From positions 6,200,001 to 6,264,000 of the forward strand of contig NZ_JANADP010000001.1 of the NCBI RefSeq assembly GCF_024199945.1: 64,000 nt of DNA. The letters are read 5' to 3'. The notes under the pieces were generated by a model. The model was not told the origin of the DNA. It did not search any database and saw only the letters and a list, made by a program, of their open reading frames with translations. Below are positions 1-7,621 of the stretch, piece after piece (the stretch's first letter is position 1; each line of letters opens with the position of its first letter). The stretch is from Bradyrhizobium sp. CCGUVB4N. GTDB taxonomy: Bacteria > Pseudomonadota > Alphaproteobacteria > Rhizobiales > Xanthobacteraceae. A program made the position numbers and the translations under genes.

Positions 1-52
1 GCGGCAGAAGCTGCGGCTGATCAATCTTCCAGAGGCGAAAATACTTGCTCAT
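1..52 (-). CDS. 5' end of an unidentified gene, cut by the window edge
   Basis: An ATG at 52-50 on the minus strand opens a frame that stays open to base 1. It gives 17 residues beginning MSKYFRLWKIDQP, and a purine-rich GGCGG lies just upstream. No product can be named from so little sequence, and the frame could be chance. Confidence 0.25.
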   Translation of the reverse strand, partial: MSKYFRLWKIDQPQLLP

Positions 53-165
53 CGCCGCCAATAGAATCAGAAACCCACCCAATTGAACAGGGACTACTCG
101 GACAGGCTCCTAGCGTCACGTGGCCCGGTGGACCAACACCGGGCCTCCATACCATACCCAGTCGA

Positions 166-191
166 CCCCGCTCGATCCCGAGCGGGGTTTT
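166..191 (+). terminator. intrinsic terminator
   Basis: A 9-bp GC-rich stem (arms 166-174 and 179-187) is followed by TTTT. No protein gene lies upstream on the plus strand, so it may end a small RNA that includes the hairpin at 122-145. Confidence 0.7.
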
Positions 192-341
192 CTGTTTCCG
201 GCGGCCAGAAGCGTTGCCGATTCATGGAATTCGACTTGTGATCGGATCCGTCCCGATCTGTCAGGCTGTCGTAAGCTGAGCGGGCTACGGTTGTCTTGCT
301 ATGGTGTTGCAGCCCAGCACCTCAGCCTCCAATAACCTCTT

Positions 342-375
342 ACCCCGCCCGGCTCTCCCCTGGCGGGGTTTTTTT
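342..375 (+). terminator. intrinsic terminator with seven T
   Basis: The 8-bp stem ACCCCGCC/GGCGGGGT encloses a 12-base loop and is followed by a run of T to 374. It is a strong plus-strand terminator with no coding gene ahead of it. Confidence 0.75.
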
Positions 376-646
376 CTTGCGCGCGCATGGATCCATCGCG
401 CGTGCTGCTCGTGCATCTGTCCGTGGTTCTCCCACCATGAACAGAGTTCCTGGCCGAGCGCGGGCCGCGTGAAAACGCGCTCGCGGGTTCCATCTTTCGG
501 AATCCGATTTCGCTTGTTTCGAGCCACGCGCGCTTGCTGAATTCCGATGAACTATCCGCGACTTAACGACAAATTTTGCTTGTCGAAGGAATTTTACGAC
601 GCCCAACATGTTAGCCGACATGGCAAGGTGAAGCGTGGAGGTGACC

Positions 647-868
647 ATGAATCACAGGGGCGTTGAGTTCACGGTTGCAAAGACGGCGATCCCGGGCGTT
701 TGGCAATGGCAGTTCCGGATCGGCGACGAGACCAAGACAGGCAAAACCGAGACGAAGATCGACCTGCTGGCGATCCGTCGCGTGCAACTGCGAATCGATC
801 GGGAGCTGAAGGCACATCGGGCCCAGGACGGCCTGAGCCGGCAGGTCGAGAGACCGGACCAGGGCTAG
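647..868 (+). CDS. small hypothetical protein, 73 aa
   Basis: Function unknown. The ATG at 647 is preferred over the in-frame GTG at 635 because GGAGGTG at 637-643 sits at the right distance. The product is soluble, with no signal peptide or membrane segment. A beta-like start (VWQWQFRIGDE) is followed by a charged helix (LLAIRRVQLRIDRELKAH). Its stop codon overlaps that of the convergent gene at 865-1119 by four bases. GC-rich third positions support real coding. Confidence 0.6.
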   Translation: MNHRGVEFTVAKTAIPGVWQWQFRIGDETKTGKTETKIDLLAIRRVQLRIDRELKAHRAQDGLSRQVERPDQG

Positions 869-1119
869 TCGGCGCTGGGCAGCCGCCGCATCGTGAATTC
901 GATGTCGCCGCCGGGCAGCTCGCGCCAGTTCTCGACCTCGCTCATGTAGCCGGCCTTGGGATAGCGCGCGAAGAACGCCTGCGCCCTTGCCCGGGCGGCC
1001 GCCCGAGGCAGAGTAAAGCTCTCGCGCAGATAGCCGTCGCCGGCATTGCCGCCCGATCCACCGGCCGGCTTGCGCCGGCGTGCCATCCGCTCGGCGAGGT
1101 CCCGCGGGCGATCCGCCAT
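865..1119 (-). CDS. small hypothetical protein, 84 aa
   Basis: Function unknown. The start is placed at the ATG giving MADRPRDLAERM; an earlier in-frame start would add only five residues. The N-terminal half is strongly basic (RMARRRKP) with a glycine-rich stretch. The C-terminal half (SEVENWRELPGGDIEFTMRRLP) looks like an ordered domain. No signal peptide or membrane helix is seen. It is convergent with the gene at 647-868. Confidence 0.55.
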   Translation of the reverse strand: MADRPRDLAERMARRRKPAGGSGGNAGDGYLRESFTLPRAAARARAQAFFARYPKAGYMSEVENWRELPGGDIEFTMRRLPSAD

Positions 1120-1221
1120 ATCCTGCCTCCTCAACGCAACGCTGTGAGGGAATGTAGGATCAGGGCCGGGTCAACGGGAGTCCCGGAAGGAGGCGTCGTC
1201 CGCTTCCTGAGCCGCCTACGG

Positions 1222-1518
1222 TCAGTTGGCGGCCGTGCCGGCCTTGGTCTTCTTGGGCGCGCTGGTGGCGGCGGCGGCCTTCGGTGCGGGCTGCTTCGGC
1301 GGGTCGGCGCGCATGCCGCCCCAGGGATCGCTGGACGCCTTTGCGTCCGGAATCTTCTTCAACGTCTCCTTGTAGGCCTTGTCGCGCGCGGCATCTGCGG
1401 CCTTCTCGTCCTCGGTCTTGGCAGGGCCATCGGCCATCAGATTGATATGGGGCGACTCCTGCGCAAAGGCCGGTCCAGCCACCAGCGCCAGCACCGCGGC
1501 CACACGGAAAAGCTTCAT
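1222..1518 (-). CDS. small secreted protein with DPWGG motif, 98 aa
   Basis: The N-terminus MKLFRVAAVLALVAGPAFA is a good Sec signal peptide with cleavage after AFA, so the mature protein of about 80 residues is probably periplasmic. The second of two adjacent ATGs is chosen because AGGAG lies six bases upstream. The mature part has a charged helix (DKAYKETLKKIPDAK), then DPWGGMR, then a Pro/Ala/Lys-rich tail. The helix and DPWGG motif recur in the protein at 5259-5492, so the two look like paralogues. No enzymatic motif is seen and function is unknown. Confidence 0.7.
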   Translation of the reverse strand: MKLFRVAAVLALVAGPAFAQESPHINLMADGPAKTEDEKAADAARDKAYKETLKKIPDAKASSDPWGGMRADPPKQPAPKAAAATSAPKKTKAGTAAN

Positions 1519-1600
1519 CATTCACTCCTTGATCATCGATAGAGGGGGCGGATGCCTATCCCTGACCTTCTTCACGGGCTCCGAGCGCCGCTTCGCTCCG

Positions 1601-1732
1601 CTAGAGCCGATCCGATCTGCACGATTTCGGCCCATGGAGCCAGTCGTCCCAGATCGGGCCGCACCTGGTGCAACCGTTCAGCGCCAGACCGAGCGCGGCC
1701 AGGCAAATCACAAGGACACATCGACGCAACAT
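1601..1732 (-). CDS. tiny lipoprotein, 43 aa
   Basis: The minus-strand frame starts at the ATG 1732-1730 and stops with TAG at 1603-1601. The N-terminus is MLRRCVLVICLAALGLALNGC: two arginines, a hydrophobic helix, and a lipobox-like LNGC that places the lipid-bearing cysteine at residue 21. The mature peptide of about 23 residues carries Cys24 and Cys38 besides Cys21, with Trp28 and Trp31. GGTGGA precedes the start. Expected location is the envelope; function is unknown. It is too short for most gene callers but has every mark of a translated lipoprotein. Confidence 0.7.
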   Translation of the reverse strand: MLRRCVLVICLAALGLALNGCTRCGPIWDDWLHGPKSCRSDRL

Positions 1733-1867
1733 CGTCCACCCGCTCCAAGCGTGCCATCATATCGGGCGAAGTCGGGCATTTTCAAGCCGACGGACCCCGG
1801 TGACTTTGCCGCTCCCAGGCGGGCAGAATGAGCGAAACATCCGGAAACACAGGAGGGAACGACAACC

Positions 1868-2332
1868 ATGCCACCGCAGCCAGACGCCGAGTTCGGCATC
1901 ACCGAGGCCAGACGCATCCTCGGCGAGGTCTTTGCGCCCTGGATCCAGGATCTTAACCTGTCCGTCGAGCGCATCGAGCACATCCCACCTGCCGATGCGC
2001 CGGATTGGCAGCCGGGCGCGCTGCTCCACATGCCGTTTTCGGAGCGGCTGTGCCGCAATGGCGGGGTGGTCTGCGGTCAGGCCTTGATGGCGCTCGCCGA
2101 CACCGCGATGGTGATCGCGAACCTCGCGGCCAATCGCGGCTATCGTCCGATGACGACGGTGGACCAGACCACGCATTTCATGCGCGCGGTCTCCTCGTCC
2201 GACGTGCTGGCGGATGCGCGCGTGGTGCGGCTCGGACGCACCATGAGCTTTGGCCGCGTCACCCTGCTCTCCGCCACCGACAACAAGCAGGTCGCGATGG
2301 TGTCGAGCGCGTTCGCGATGCTGCCGGGTTGA
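1868..2332 (+). CDS. PaaI-family hotdog thioesterase, 154 aa
   Basis: This is a probable acyl-CoA thioesterase of the hotdog fold, hydrolysing an acyl- or aryl-CoA in the cytoplasm. The family signature appears as GGVVCGQALMALADTAM, with the Gly-Gly and the Asp on the central helix, followed by TVDQTTHFMRA, the usual second beta-strand segment. Length suits a single-hotdog, tetrameric PaaI-like enzyme. GGAGGG precedes the ATG. It has no obvious operon partner, so the substrate cannot be inferred. Confidence 0.8.
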   Translation: MPPQPDAEFGITEARRILGEVFAPWIQDLNLSVERIEHIPPADAPDWQPGALLHMPFSERLCRNGGVVCGQALMALADTAMVIANLAANRGYRPMTTVDQTTHFMRAVSSSDVLADARVVRLGRTMSFGRVTLLSATDNKQVAMVSSAFAMLPG

Positions 2333-2348
2333 GCATCCCCCAAAAGAA

Positions 2349-2374
2349 GAGAGCCGCGTCGCACCGCGGCTCTC
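2349..2374 (-). terminator. intrinsic terminator of the HdeA/B-like gene
   Basis: A perfect 10-bp stem (GAGAGCCGCG/CGCGGCTCTC) is followed, on the minus strand, by TTCTTTT. It lies 67 bases past the stop of the gene at 2441-2734 and could also halt plus-strand transcription from the thioesterase gene. Confidence 0.7.
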
Positions 2375-2440
2375 CATCACGTTTGCATCGAAGCGAGAGA
2401 CCGAAATTGCATCCGCGCTTCAGTCGACACGCTTCAAGAA

Positions 2441-2734
2441 TTACTTGCCGAGAATTTCGTCGGCCGCGGTGACGACGCTGACGGTTGGATTCTTTCCGCA
2501 ATAGGCACCGAACTTCTTGGCGTTCTCGATGAACACCTCGGTGTCGATGATCGCGTTGTCCTCGTCGCCCTTGTACCAGCCGTCCATCCAGGTCAGCACG
2601 ACCGCGATGTTGTCCTCGCCGCTCTCGAGGAATTGCTTGCAGGTCATGGTCGAGAGGTCCCACTTGACGGCGTGGGCGGGCATTGAAGTCAACGAGAGCG
2701 CTGCGGCGAACAAAATCGAAAGCGTGGTCTTCAT
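2441..2734 (-). CDS. HdeA/HdeB-like periplasmic acid-stress chaperone, 97 aa
   Basis: HdeA/HdeB proteins are small periplasmic chaperones that bind unfolding proteins at low pH. The start at 2734 gives a clear signal peptide ending in PAHA, with GGAG upstream. The mature part begins with the typical VKWDLSTMTCKQFLE, then WMDGWYKG, and a second cysteine in FGAYCGKNP. That is the two-cysteine arrangement which forms the family's single disulphide. Length matches the family. A 5' extension of the frame lacks a ribosome site and is dismissed. It is a monocistronic gene with its own terminator. Confidence 0.85.
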   Translation of the reverse strand: MKTTLSILFAAALSLTSMPAHAVKWDLSTMTCKQFLESGEDNIAVVLTWMDGWYKGDEDNAIIDTEVFIENAKKFGAYCGKNPTVSVVTAADEILGK

Positions 2735-2923
2735 CGGAATCTCCATCGGCGCGTAACGCCATAAAGGAAAGGCTTGCGGGGTAAACTCGGCGGGAAGGAA
2801 GTGACTCGCCGCTTCAACGTCGTAAACGAAGTCTGAAGCGCTGTGCAAGTAGCGCCAGTATTGAGTTTAGATCAATGAAATTTCTATGCGCTATTTCACA
2901 ATCATCGTTATGGATTAACGCGG

Positions 2924-3166
2924 ATGATCGAGAAACGTGCAGCGCAACGTCACCGGGTTTTCAAGGGCGGCACGATCACCTTTGAAAATAGCGGTATCGC
3001 GTGCACTGTGCGCAACATGTCCGACGGCGGTGCCGCGATCGATCTCGAAAACCCCGCCATATTGCCGCAATCGTTCACGTTGTCGATTTCACGCGACAAT
3101 TTCGTGCGGGATTGCCGCACGGTGTGGCGCAACGACAAGCGCATCGGCCTCGCCTTCGTGCAATAG
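2924..3166 (+). CDS. single-domain PilZ protein, 80 aa
   Basis: PilZ domains bind cyclic di-GMP and modulate motility, adhesion or polysaccharide output. The arginine motif is visible near the start (KRAAQRHRVFKGG), and the second motif appears as NMSDGGAAIDL, matching D/N-x-S-x-x-G. The protein is a stand-alone PilZ domain with no output domain, so it probably acts by contacting a partner. It has no operon partner, but the flagellar cluster in the same window makes motility a reasonable guess. Confidence 0.85.
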   Translation: MIEKRAAQRHRVFKGGTITFENSGIACTVRNMSDGGAAIDLENPAILPQSFTLSISRDNFVRDCRTVWRNDKRIGLAFVQ

Positions 3167-3210
3167 CGCGCACGATGTGAATGACTGTTCGCATCGCATG
3201 CACGCAAACA

Positions 3211-5244
3211 TCATGTCGACCTGATACGACGACGTCGGCGACGCCAGCGCAGCGCAACGATCACCAGCGCGACAATCGCGAGCGCGATCGCCGACGATGC
3301 CGCAAAGAACCGCCCGCCCGGGCGGTCGATCGTGCGCGACCACAATGACGGCGCTTCGCCCGGGCGCGCGAGACGAAACGCGACGACGCTGTCGCCAATC
3401 GAGGTGCCGGCCTCGGAATGACCGCCGGCGCCGATCGCGACATATTGCTCGCCCTTCCAGGCATAGGTCATGGGATTGGCAACGCCGGGCACCGGCAGCC
3501 GCCCCTGCCACAGCTCTCGTCCGCTTCGCGCATCGAAGGCACGCAAGTAGGCGTCCATCGCGCCTGTGAAGACGACACCGCCTGCGGTCACCGCGAGCCC
3601 GTTCACCAGCGGCGCGCCGAAGGGCAGCGGCACGCCGAGCGGCGCCACATCCTCGGTGGTGCCGACGGTCGAACGCCAGAGGATCCCGCCGGCCTTGAGA
3701 TCGACCGCGACCATCTCGCCCCAGGGCGGCTTGTTGCAGAGCAGCCCGAACGGCGACATCACCACCGAACGCGACATCGCGAACGGCGCGCCCTTCTGCT
3801 GGCCGAAATCATGACCGGGCGGCGGATTGAATCCGGCCGCCTCCGCGCGCGGGATCAGCTTGATGAGATGAACGGCGCGGCTGGTGTTGGCATAGAGGAT
3901 CTGGTTGACGGGATCGAATGCCGCACTGCCCCAGTTCACCCCGCCGCCGGTGAAGGGAAACACCAGCGTGCCTTGCGTCGACGGCGGCGTGAAAAGACCT
4001 TCGTTGCGCGCTTCTGCAAACTGACGTTCGCAGGACGAGCGGCGCAGGCCGGGCAATAGCGAGAGTGCATCGTCGGTCGAGATCGTCTGCGACGTCAACG
4101 CCGGCACATGCGTCGGGAACGGCTGCGTCGGCGAAAGTCGTTCACCCTCGGCGCCGCCTTGCGGCACCGCGCGCTCCTCGACGGGCCACACCGGCTTGCC
4201 GGTGTCGCGGTCGAGCACGAAGACGAAACCTTGCTTGGTCGGCTGGATCACGACATCGCGCGGGCCGTCGCCCGTGTCGATGCGCGCGAGCGTCGGCTGC
4301 GCCGGCAGATCGTAGTCCCAGACGTCGTGATGCACAGTCTGGAATGCCCATACGAGTTCGCCGGTCTCGATGCGCAGTGCGACGACGGAATTGGCATGCT
4401 CGTTATTGCCGGGCCGCTTGCCGCCCCAGAAATCCGGCGACGGCGAGGATGTCGGCAGGAACACCAGCCCACGCGCCGCATCGACCGACATGGCGGCCCA
4501 GACATTGGCATGGCCGGCCTCGATGCCGTCGCGCTTGAGCGGCTCGAAGGTCCAGCGCGGCTCACCGCTGCGCGCGTCGAACGCGCGCACCACGCCGCTC
4601 GGCGCATCGACCCGGCGGTTATCGCCGATCGAGGAGCCGACCACGACAACGCCGTGGCCGACCGCCGGTGGCGACGTGATCTGGAATTCCCCGGGCCACT
4701 CCAGCGGCATGCCGATATCGAGCTTGATCTCGCCGCCCTTGCCGAAATCCGCACAGGGAAGACCTGTCCTGGCATCGAGTGCGATCAGGCGAACATCGTT
4801 CGTTCCCATGAAGATGCGCGATCGGCAGGCGGCGCCTTGAGGCGCAGCGTCGTCAACCCAGTGGCTGACGCCACGGCAGACATAGCGATTGGCCGGACGC
4901 TGGTTGATGGCGATCTTCGGGTCGTAGCGCCACTTCTGCGCTCCGGTGCCCGGATCGAGTGCGATCACCTCGTTGAAGGGCGAGCAGAAGATCAGGCTGT
5001 CCTCGACGAACAGCGGTGTCGCCTCGAACTTGGTTCGCCGCATCACTTCGGGAGGACGCGCCGCAACATCGCCGGTGTGAAATTCGAAAGCGCGGATGAG
5101 TTGGCCGACATTGTCGGAGGTGATCTGGCGCAATGGCGAGAAACGCGAACCGCCGGGATCGCCACCCCAGTTCTCCCAGGCGACACACGGCCGCGCAACA
5201 AGCAGAACAACGAGGCCAACCAGATATCGCAGCCGGCCCGCCAC
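3211..5244 (-). CDS. PQQ-dependent dehydrogenase, glucose/quinate type, 677 aa
   Basis: This is a quinoprotein beta-propeller that oxidises a sugar or polyol in the periplasm and passes electrons to the respiratory chain. Typical repeats and motifs are WENWGGDPGGSRFSPL at the mature N-terminus, GTNDVRLIALDARTG, VHHDVWDYDLPAQP and KQGFVFVLDRDTGKPVWPV, close to the catalytic part of membrane glucose dehydrogenase. The GTG at 5244 is chosen because it follows AGGTGG and opens a signal peptide (VAGRLRYLVGLVVLLVA). Unlike classical glucose dehydrogenase it lacks the five N-terminal membrane helices. It ends instead in one helix (about residues 645-665) and an arginine-rich tail. Substrate is uncertain. 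Confidence 0.85.
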   Translation of the reverse strand: MAGRLRYLVGLVVLLVARPCVAWENWGGDPGGSRFSPLRQITSDNVGQLIRAFEFHTGDVAARPPEVMRRTKFEATPLFVEDSLIFCSPFNEVIALDPGTGAQKWRYDPKIAINQRPANRYVCRGVSHWVDDAAPQGAACRSRIFMGTNDVRLIALDARTGLPCADFGKGGEIKLDIGMPLEWPGEFQITSPPAVGHGVVVVGSSIGDNRRVDAPSGVVRAFDARSGEPRWTFEPLKRDGIEAGHANVWAAMSVDAARGLVFLPTSSPSPDFWGGKRPGNNEHANSVVALRIETGELVWAFQTVHHDVWDYDLPAQPTLARIDTGDGPRDVVIQPTKQGFVFVLDRDTGKPVWPVEERAVPQGGAEGERLSPTQPFPTHVPALTSQTISTDDALSLLPGLRRSSCERQFAEARNEGLFTPPSTQGTLVFPFTGGGVNWGSAAFDPVNQILYANTSRAVHLIKLIPRAEAAGFNPPPGHDFGQQKGAPFAMSRSVVMSPFGLLCNKPPWGEMVAVDLKAGGILWRSTVGTTEDVAPLGVPLPFGAPLVNGLAVTAGGVVFTGAMDAYLRAFDARSGRELWQGRLPVPGVANPMTYAWKGEQYVAIGAGGHSEAGTSIGDSVVAFRLARPGEAPSLWSRTIDRPGGRFFAASSAIALAIVALVIVALRWRRRRRRIRST

Positions 5245-5258
5245 GACACCACCTCGCG

Positions 5259-5492
5259 CTATTTCGGCTTCTTGGCAGGCTCGCTCGGACGCGCCCCACC
5301 CCACGGATCGTATTTTTCCTTGGGGTCCGGAATGCGTTCGAGCGCGGCCTTGTAGGCCTTCTCATCGACCTTGGGCTTGTTGTCCGGCTTCTGGCCGCTG
5401 TCCTGCGGCTGGCGCCGGCCGCCGCCCATCTGCGCCTGCGCGGAGGTAACCGCCAGTGCCAGCAGCGCGGCCGCGATGACCAAAACTCTCAT
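5259..5492 (-). CDS. small secreted protein with DPWGG motif, 77 aa
   Basis: The start at 5492 gives a signal peptide MRVLVIAAALLALAVTSAQA with a run of G upstream. The mature part has a Gly/Gln-rich segment, a helix (EKAYKAALERIPDPKEK), then YDPWGGARP and a short basic tail. The order helix-IPD-DPWGG matches the protein at 1222-1518. It ends 14 bases before the start chosen for the PQQ dehydrogenase on the same strand, so the two are probably co-transcribed and this peptide may assist that enzyme. That link is inference. Confidence 0.7.
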   Translation of the reverse strand: MRVLVIAAALLALAVTSAQAQMGGGRRQPQDSGQKPDNKPKVDEKAYKAALERIPDPKEKYDPWGGARPSEPAKKPK

Positions 5493-5644
5493 TGGTGCAA
5501 TCCCCCTCATCCGGGGTACAAATTAGCCCGCAATCGCATAATAGCAAATGTGGCCGGTTCTACCCCTTCAGCAAATGTTGATCGGCCGGGACTTCGTCCC
5601 GTCGAATTCGCGCCTATCTGTTGGCCCGCAGGGGACCTTCACGA

Positions 5645-6049
5645 ATGTTGCGGATTGTTGCTCATGTGGCGCTGCTCGCCGGCGTGCTCGCGCTCGGCGC
5701 GTGCGGCTTTGCCGACAGCCGCGCGCCTGTGCCCGACTTCATGCGCCTCAAGGAGGCCGACCAGCCGCCACCCGAACCGCCGCCTGACGTCAAGCGCGTG
5801 GTCCGCGAGCAGATCGACGTGGTTTTCCTCAACACATCCTATCCGCGGGAGGTGCAAGTCGCTCTGCCCCATCACGAGGTCCGCGGACAGGGCTGGACGG
5901 CCTGCGTCCGTGCGCAACTCACCTCGGCCACCGGCTCGGCGCTGGGCACCCAGACCTACATCGTGACGATCAATGGCGGAAAGGTCATCGACCGGCGGCG
6001 CGCGGAAGCCGACGATATCTGCGGGTCGGAAGCCTACGAGCCGATCTAG
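5645..6049 (+). CDS. lipoprotein of unknown function, 134 aa
   Basis: The N-terminus MLRIVAHVALLAGVLALGAC is a lipoprotein signal with the lipid-bearing cysteine at residue 20. AGGGGA before the ATG at 5645 decides this start over an earlier in-frame one. The mature protein has a proline-rich linker (PPPEPPPD) and a single domain with two cysteines (GWTACVRAQL and DDICGSEAYEPI) that could pair. It is probably attached to the inner or outer membrane facing the periplasm. No family is recognised. Confidence 0.7.
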   Translation: MLRIVAHVALLAGVLALGACGFADSRAPVPDFMRLKEADQPPPEPPPDVKRVVREQIDVVFLNTSYPREVQVALPHHEVRGQGWTACVRAQLTSATGSALGTQTYIVTINGGKVIDRRRAEADDICGSEAYEPI

Positions 6050-6161
6050 CGATTGATCGCGCCGCATGGCGATTGGTTCCGGGAAAAACCTGTAATTTTG
6101 CCGGAACGATCACAGCCTCCCATTCTTGTTACCGCCGAGGGCAGTTTCGGAGGAGAACAGG

Positions 6162-6494
6162 ATGAGGACGTTCACGATTGCACTGCTGGCCGGTGTCGGG
6201 GCTCTCGCTGCGGCGAGCGGCGCGAAGGCTGCGGATCTGTACACGACCAGCGAATACACCAGCCCCGATCTCATTCAGGAGGTCCGGCTCGTCTGCGATG
6301 ACGCCGGCAATTGCTATCGCACCCGCGGCGGCGCGCGCGTGATCGTGCGCGACTCCTATGATGCCATGCCGCGCGAGCGCTATTACGAGCGCCGCACCTA
6401 TCGCGATCACGACTGGGACGACGGTCCGCGCGCCGGCGTCGGCATTCGCGCGCCCGGCGTCAGCGTGGGCGTCGGTGTCGGCGACCGCTGGTAA
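6162..6494 (+). CDS. small secreted protein, 110 aa
   Basis: The ATG at 6162 follows CGGAGGAGAACAGG, an excellent ribosome site, and opens a signal peptide cut after GAKA. The mature part carries CDDAGNCYRT, whose two cysteines can form a disulphide. It then has an Arg/Tyr/Asp-rich stretch (RERYYERRTYRDHDWDD) and a Gly/Val tail with alternating G-V residues. This composition is typical of small rhizobial envelope proteins of unknown role. Confidence 0.7.
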   Translation: MRTFTIALLAGVGALAAASGAKAADLYTTSEYTSPDLIQEVRLVCDDAGNCYRTRGGARVIVRDSYDAMPRERYYERRTYRDHDWDDGPRAGVGIRAPGVSVGVGVGDRW

Positions 6495-6551
6495 GCCACA
6501 CGGCATGACTGCAAAGGACCGGACGAGATCGCTCGTCCGGTCCTGCCTGCG

Positions 6552-7019
6552 TCAGGACTCGAGCGGATGAACCGGCGCCGCGACGCGCGTCGCTGATGGC
6601 AGTTGCGCGATGAAGCGGGCCAGCATCATGCCGGCGCACATCGCGGCGACGAAGATGACGGCCGAGGTCGAGCCGAAGCCGAGCGCGGTCAGCGCCGGTC
6701 CCGGACAGAAGCCAGCCAATCCCCAGCCGATGCCGAAGATCGCAGGACCAACGATGATCTTTGGATCGATGTCGCTACGTGTCGGCACGTGGAAGCTTTC
6801 GGCGAAGACGGGACGTGCAAGCTTCAAGACGTGCCTGAAGCCGACGAAGGTCACGGCGACCGCGCCGGCCATCACGAAGGCGAGGCTCGCGTCCCATGTG
6901 CCCGCCGGGATGCCGCCGAGGTCGAGGAAGTTCAGCACCTTTGCCGGATTCGACATGCCGGAGACGATGAGCCCGAGGCCGAACAGCAAGCCGATCGCGA
7001 ATTGAACGAGAATGGTCAT
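6552..7019 (-). CDS. YeeE/YedE-type membrane protein (DUF6691-like), 155 aa
   Basis: This is the second half of a split YeeE/YedE transporter, a family linked to uptake of thiosulfate or related sulfur compounds. The protein begins MTILVQFAIGLLFGLGLIVSGMS and carries FCPGPALTALG, with the family's conserved cysteine in a glycine-rich re-entrant segment. About four hydrophobic segments are visible. The start at 7019 lies six bases after the stop of its partner gene (7025-7453), so the two are one operon and probably form one transporter. A longer overlapping frame is not the real gene. Confidence 0.85.
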   Translation of the reverse strand: MTILVQFAIGLLFGLGLIVSGMSNPAKVLNFLDLGGIPAGTWDASLAFVMAGAVAVTFVGFRHVLKLARPVFAESFHVPTRSDIDPKIIVGPAIFGIGWGLAGFCPGPALTALGFGSTSAVIFVAAMCAGMMLARFIAQLPSATRVAAPVHPLES

Positions 7020-7024
7020 TGCCG

Positions 7025-7453
7025 TCAGCTCCAGTGCCGGATGACGAAGACGGTGGCTGCGGCCGTCACCATGAAGGTGATGGTCGCCACCAGCGAGCGC
7101 ACCGACAAGCGCGACAGGCCGCAGACGCCATGGCCCGAGGTACAGCCGCTGCCCCACACCGCACCGAACCCGGTGAGCAGCCCTGCGACAATCAGCACCG
7201 GCGCTCCCGCGGCAATCGTCTGCGCCGGCAGGCTTCCGGTCACAAGCCGCACCAGCACGGGTGAAGCAATGAGGCCGGCCACGAAGGCGAGCCGGCCGGC
7301 GAATTCGCGGTCCTCGTAAGGCGGAAACAACCGCGCCGCGATGCCGCTGACGCCGGCGATCCGCCCCGTCGCCCACATCAGGAGCACGGCGGACAGGCCA
7401 ATCAGCGCACCGCCCAGGAGCGATGCAATCGGCGTGAAGGACGTGGCGACCAT
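7025..7453 (-). CDS. YeeE/YedE-type membrane protein, 142 aa
   Basis: This is the first gene of the pair. It encodes about four transmembrane helices and the family motif GSGCTSGHGVCG near residue 100, whose cysteines are the sulfur-handling residues in related proteins. GGAGAACAAAA precedes the ATG. With the protein encoded at 6552-7019 it makes up one complete YeeE-like fold in the inner membrane. No sulfurtransferase (TusA-like) or sulfur regulator gene is next to it here, so the cargo is not certain. Confidence 0.85.
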   Translation of the reverse strand: MVATSFTPIASLLGGALIGLSAVLLMWATGRIAGVSGIAARLFPPYEDREFAGRLAFVAGLIASPVLVRLVTGSLPAQTIAAGAPVLIVAGLLTGFGAVWGSGCTSGHGVCGLSRLSVRSLVATITFMVTAAATVFVIRHWS

Positions 7454-7621
7454 TTTTGTTCTCCGGATCGAGACGGCATCCGCCGGCCGGCCGGATGCTC
7501 AATGAGACGTTAACAATACCACTCGAATTGAAGCGGCGTCCCAACGGGATTTTCCAATCTTTGCGCTAAGCATGACCTTGTAACGCAGGGCTTCTGCCCG
7601 CGCGAACGGGGACGACTGGAC

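Larger units (their letters stand above)
53..646. other. gene-free stretch with two hairpin-plus-T terminators
   Basis: No convincing protein gene is seen in these 594 bases; the short frames here lack ribosome sites and run through the hairpins. The stretch holds a perfect 9-bp hairpin at 122-145 (arms GGCCCGGTG and CACCGGGCC) and two plus-strand intrinsic terminators at 166-191 and 342-375. That layout suits one or two small untranslated transcripts, but no promoter is obvious. Confidence 0.5.

Noticed and set aside
3418..5355. Long plus-strand open frames opposite the PQQ dehydrogenase gene
   Set aside because: They lie antisense to a clear gene, have Arg/Ala/His-rich unfolded composition and no ribosome site. 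They result from GC-rich third positions.
6552..7544. Single 330-residue gene for the YeeE/YedE region
   Set aside because: The first half of that frame is Arg/Cys-rich nonsense; the true upstream half is the separate frame at 7025-7453, and only the part from 7019 is real.
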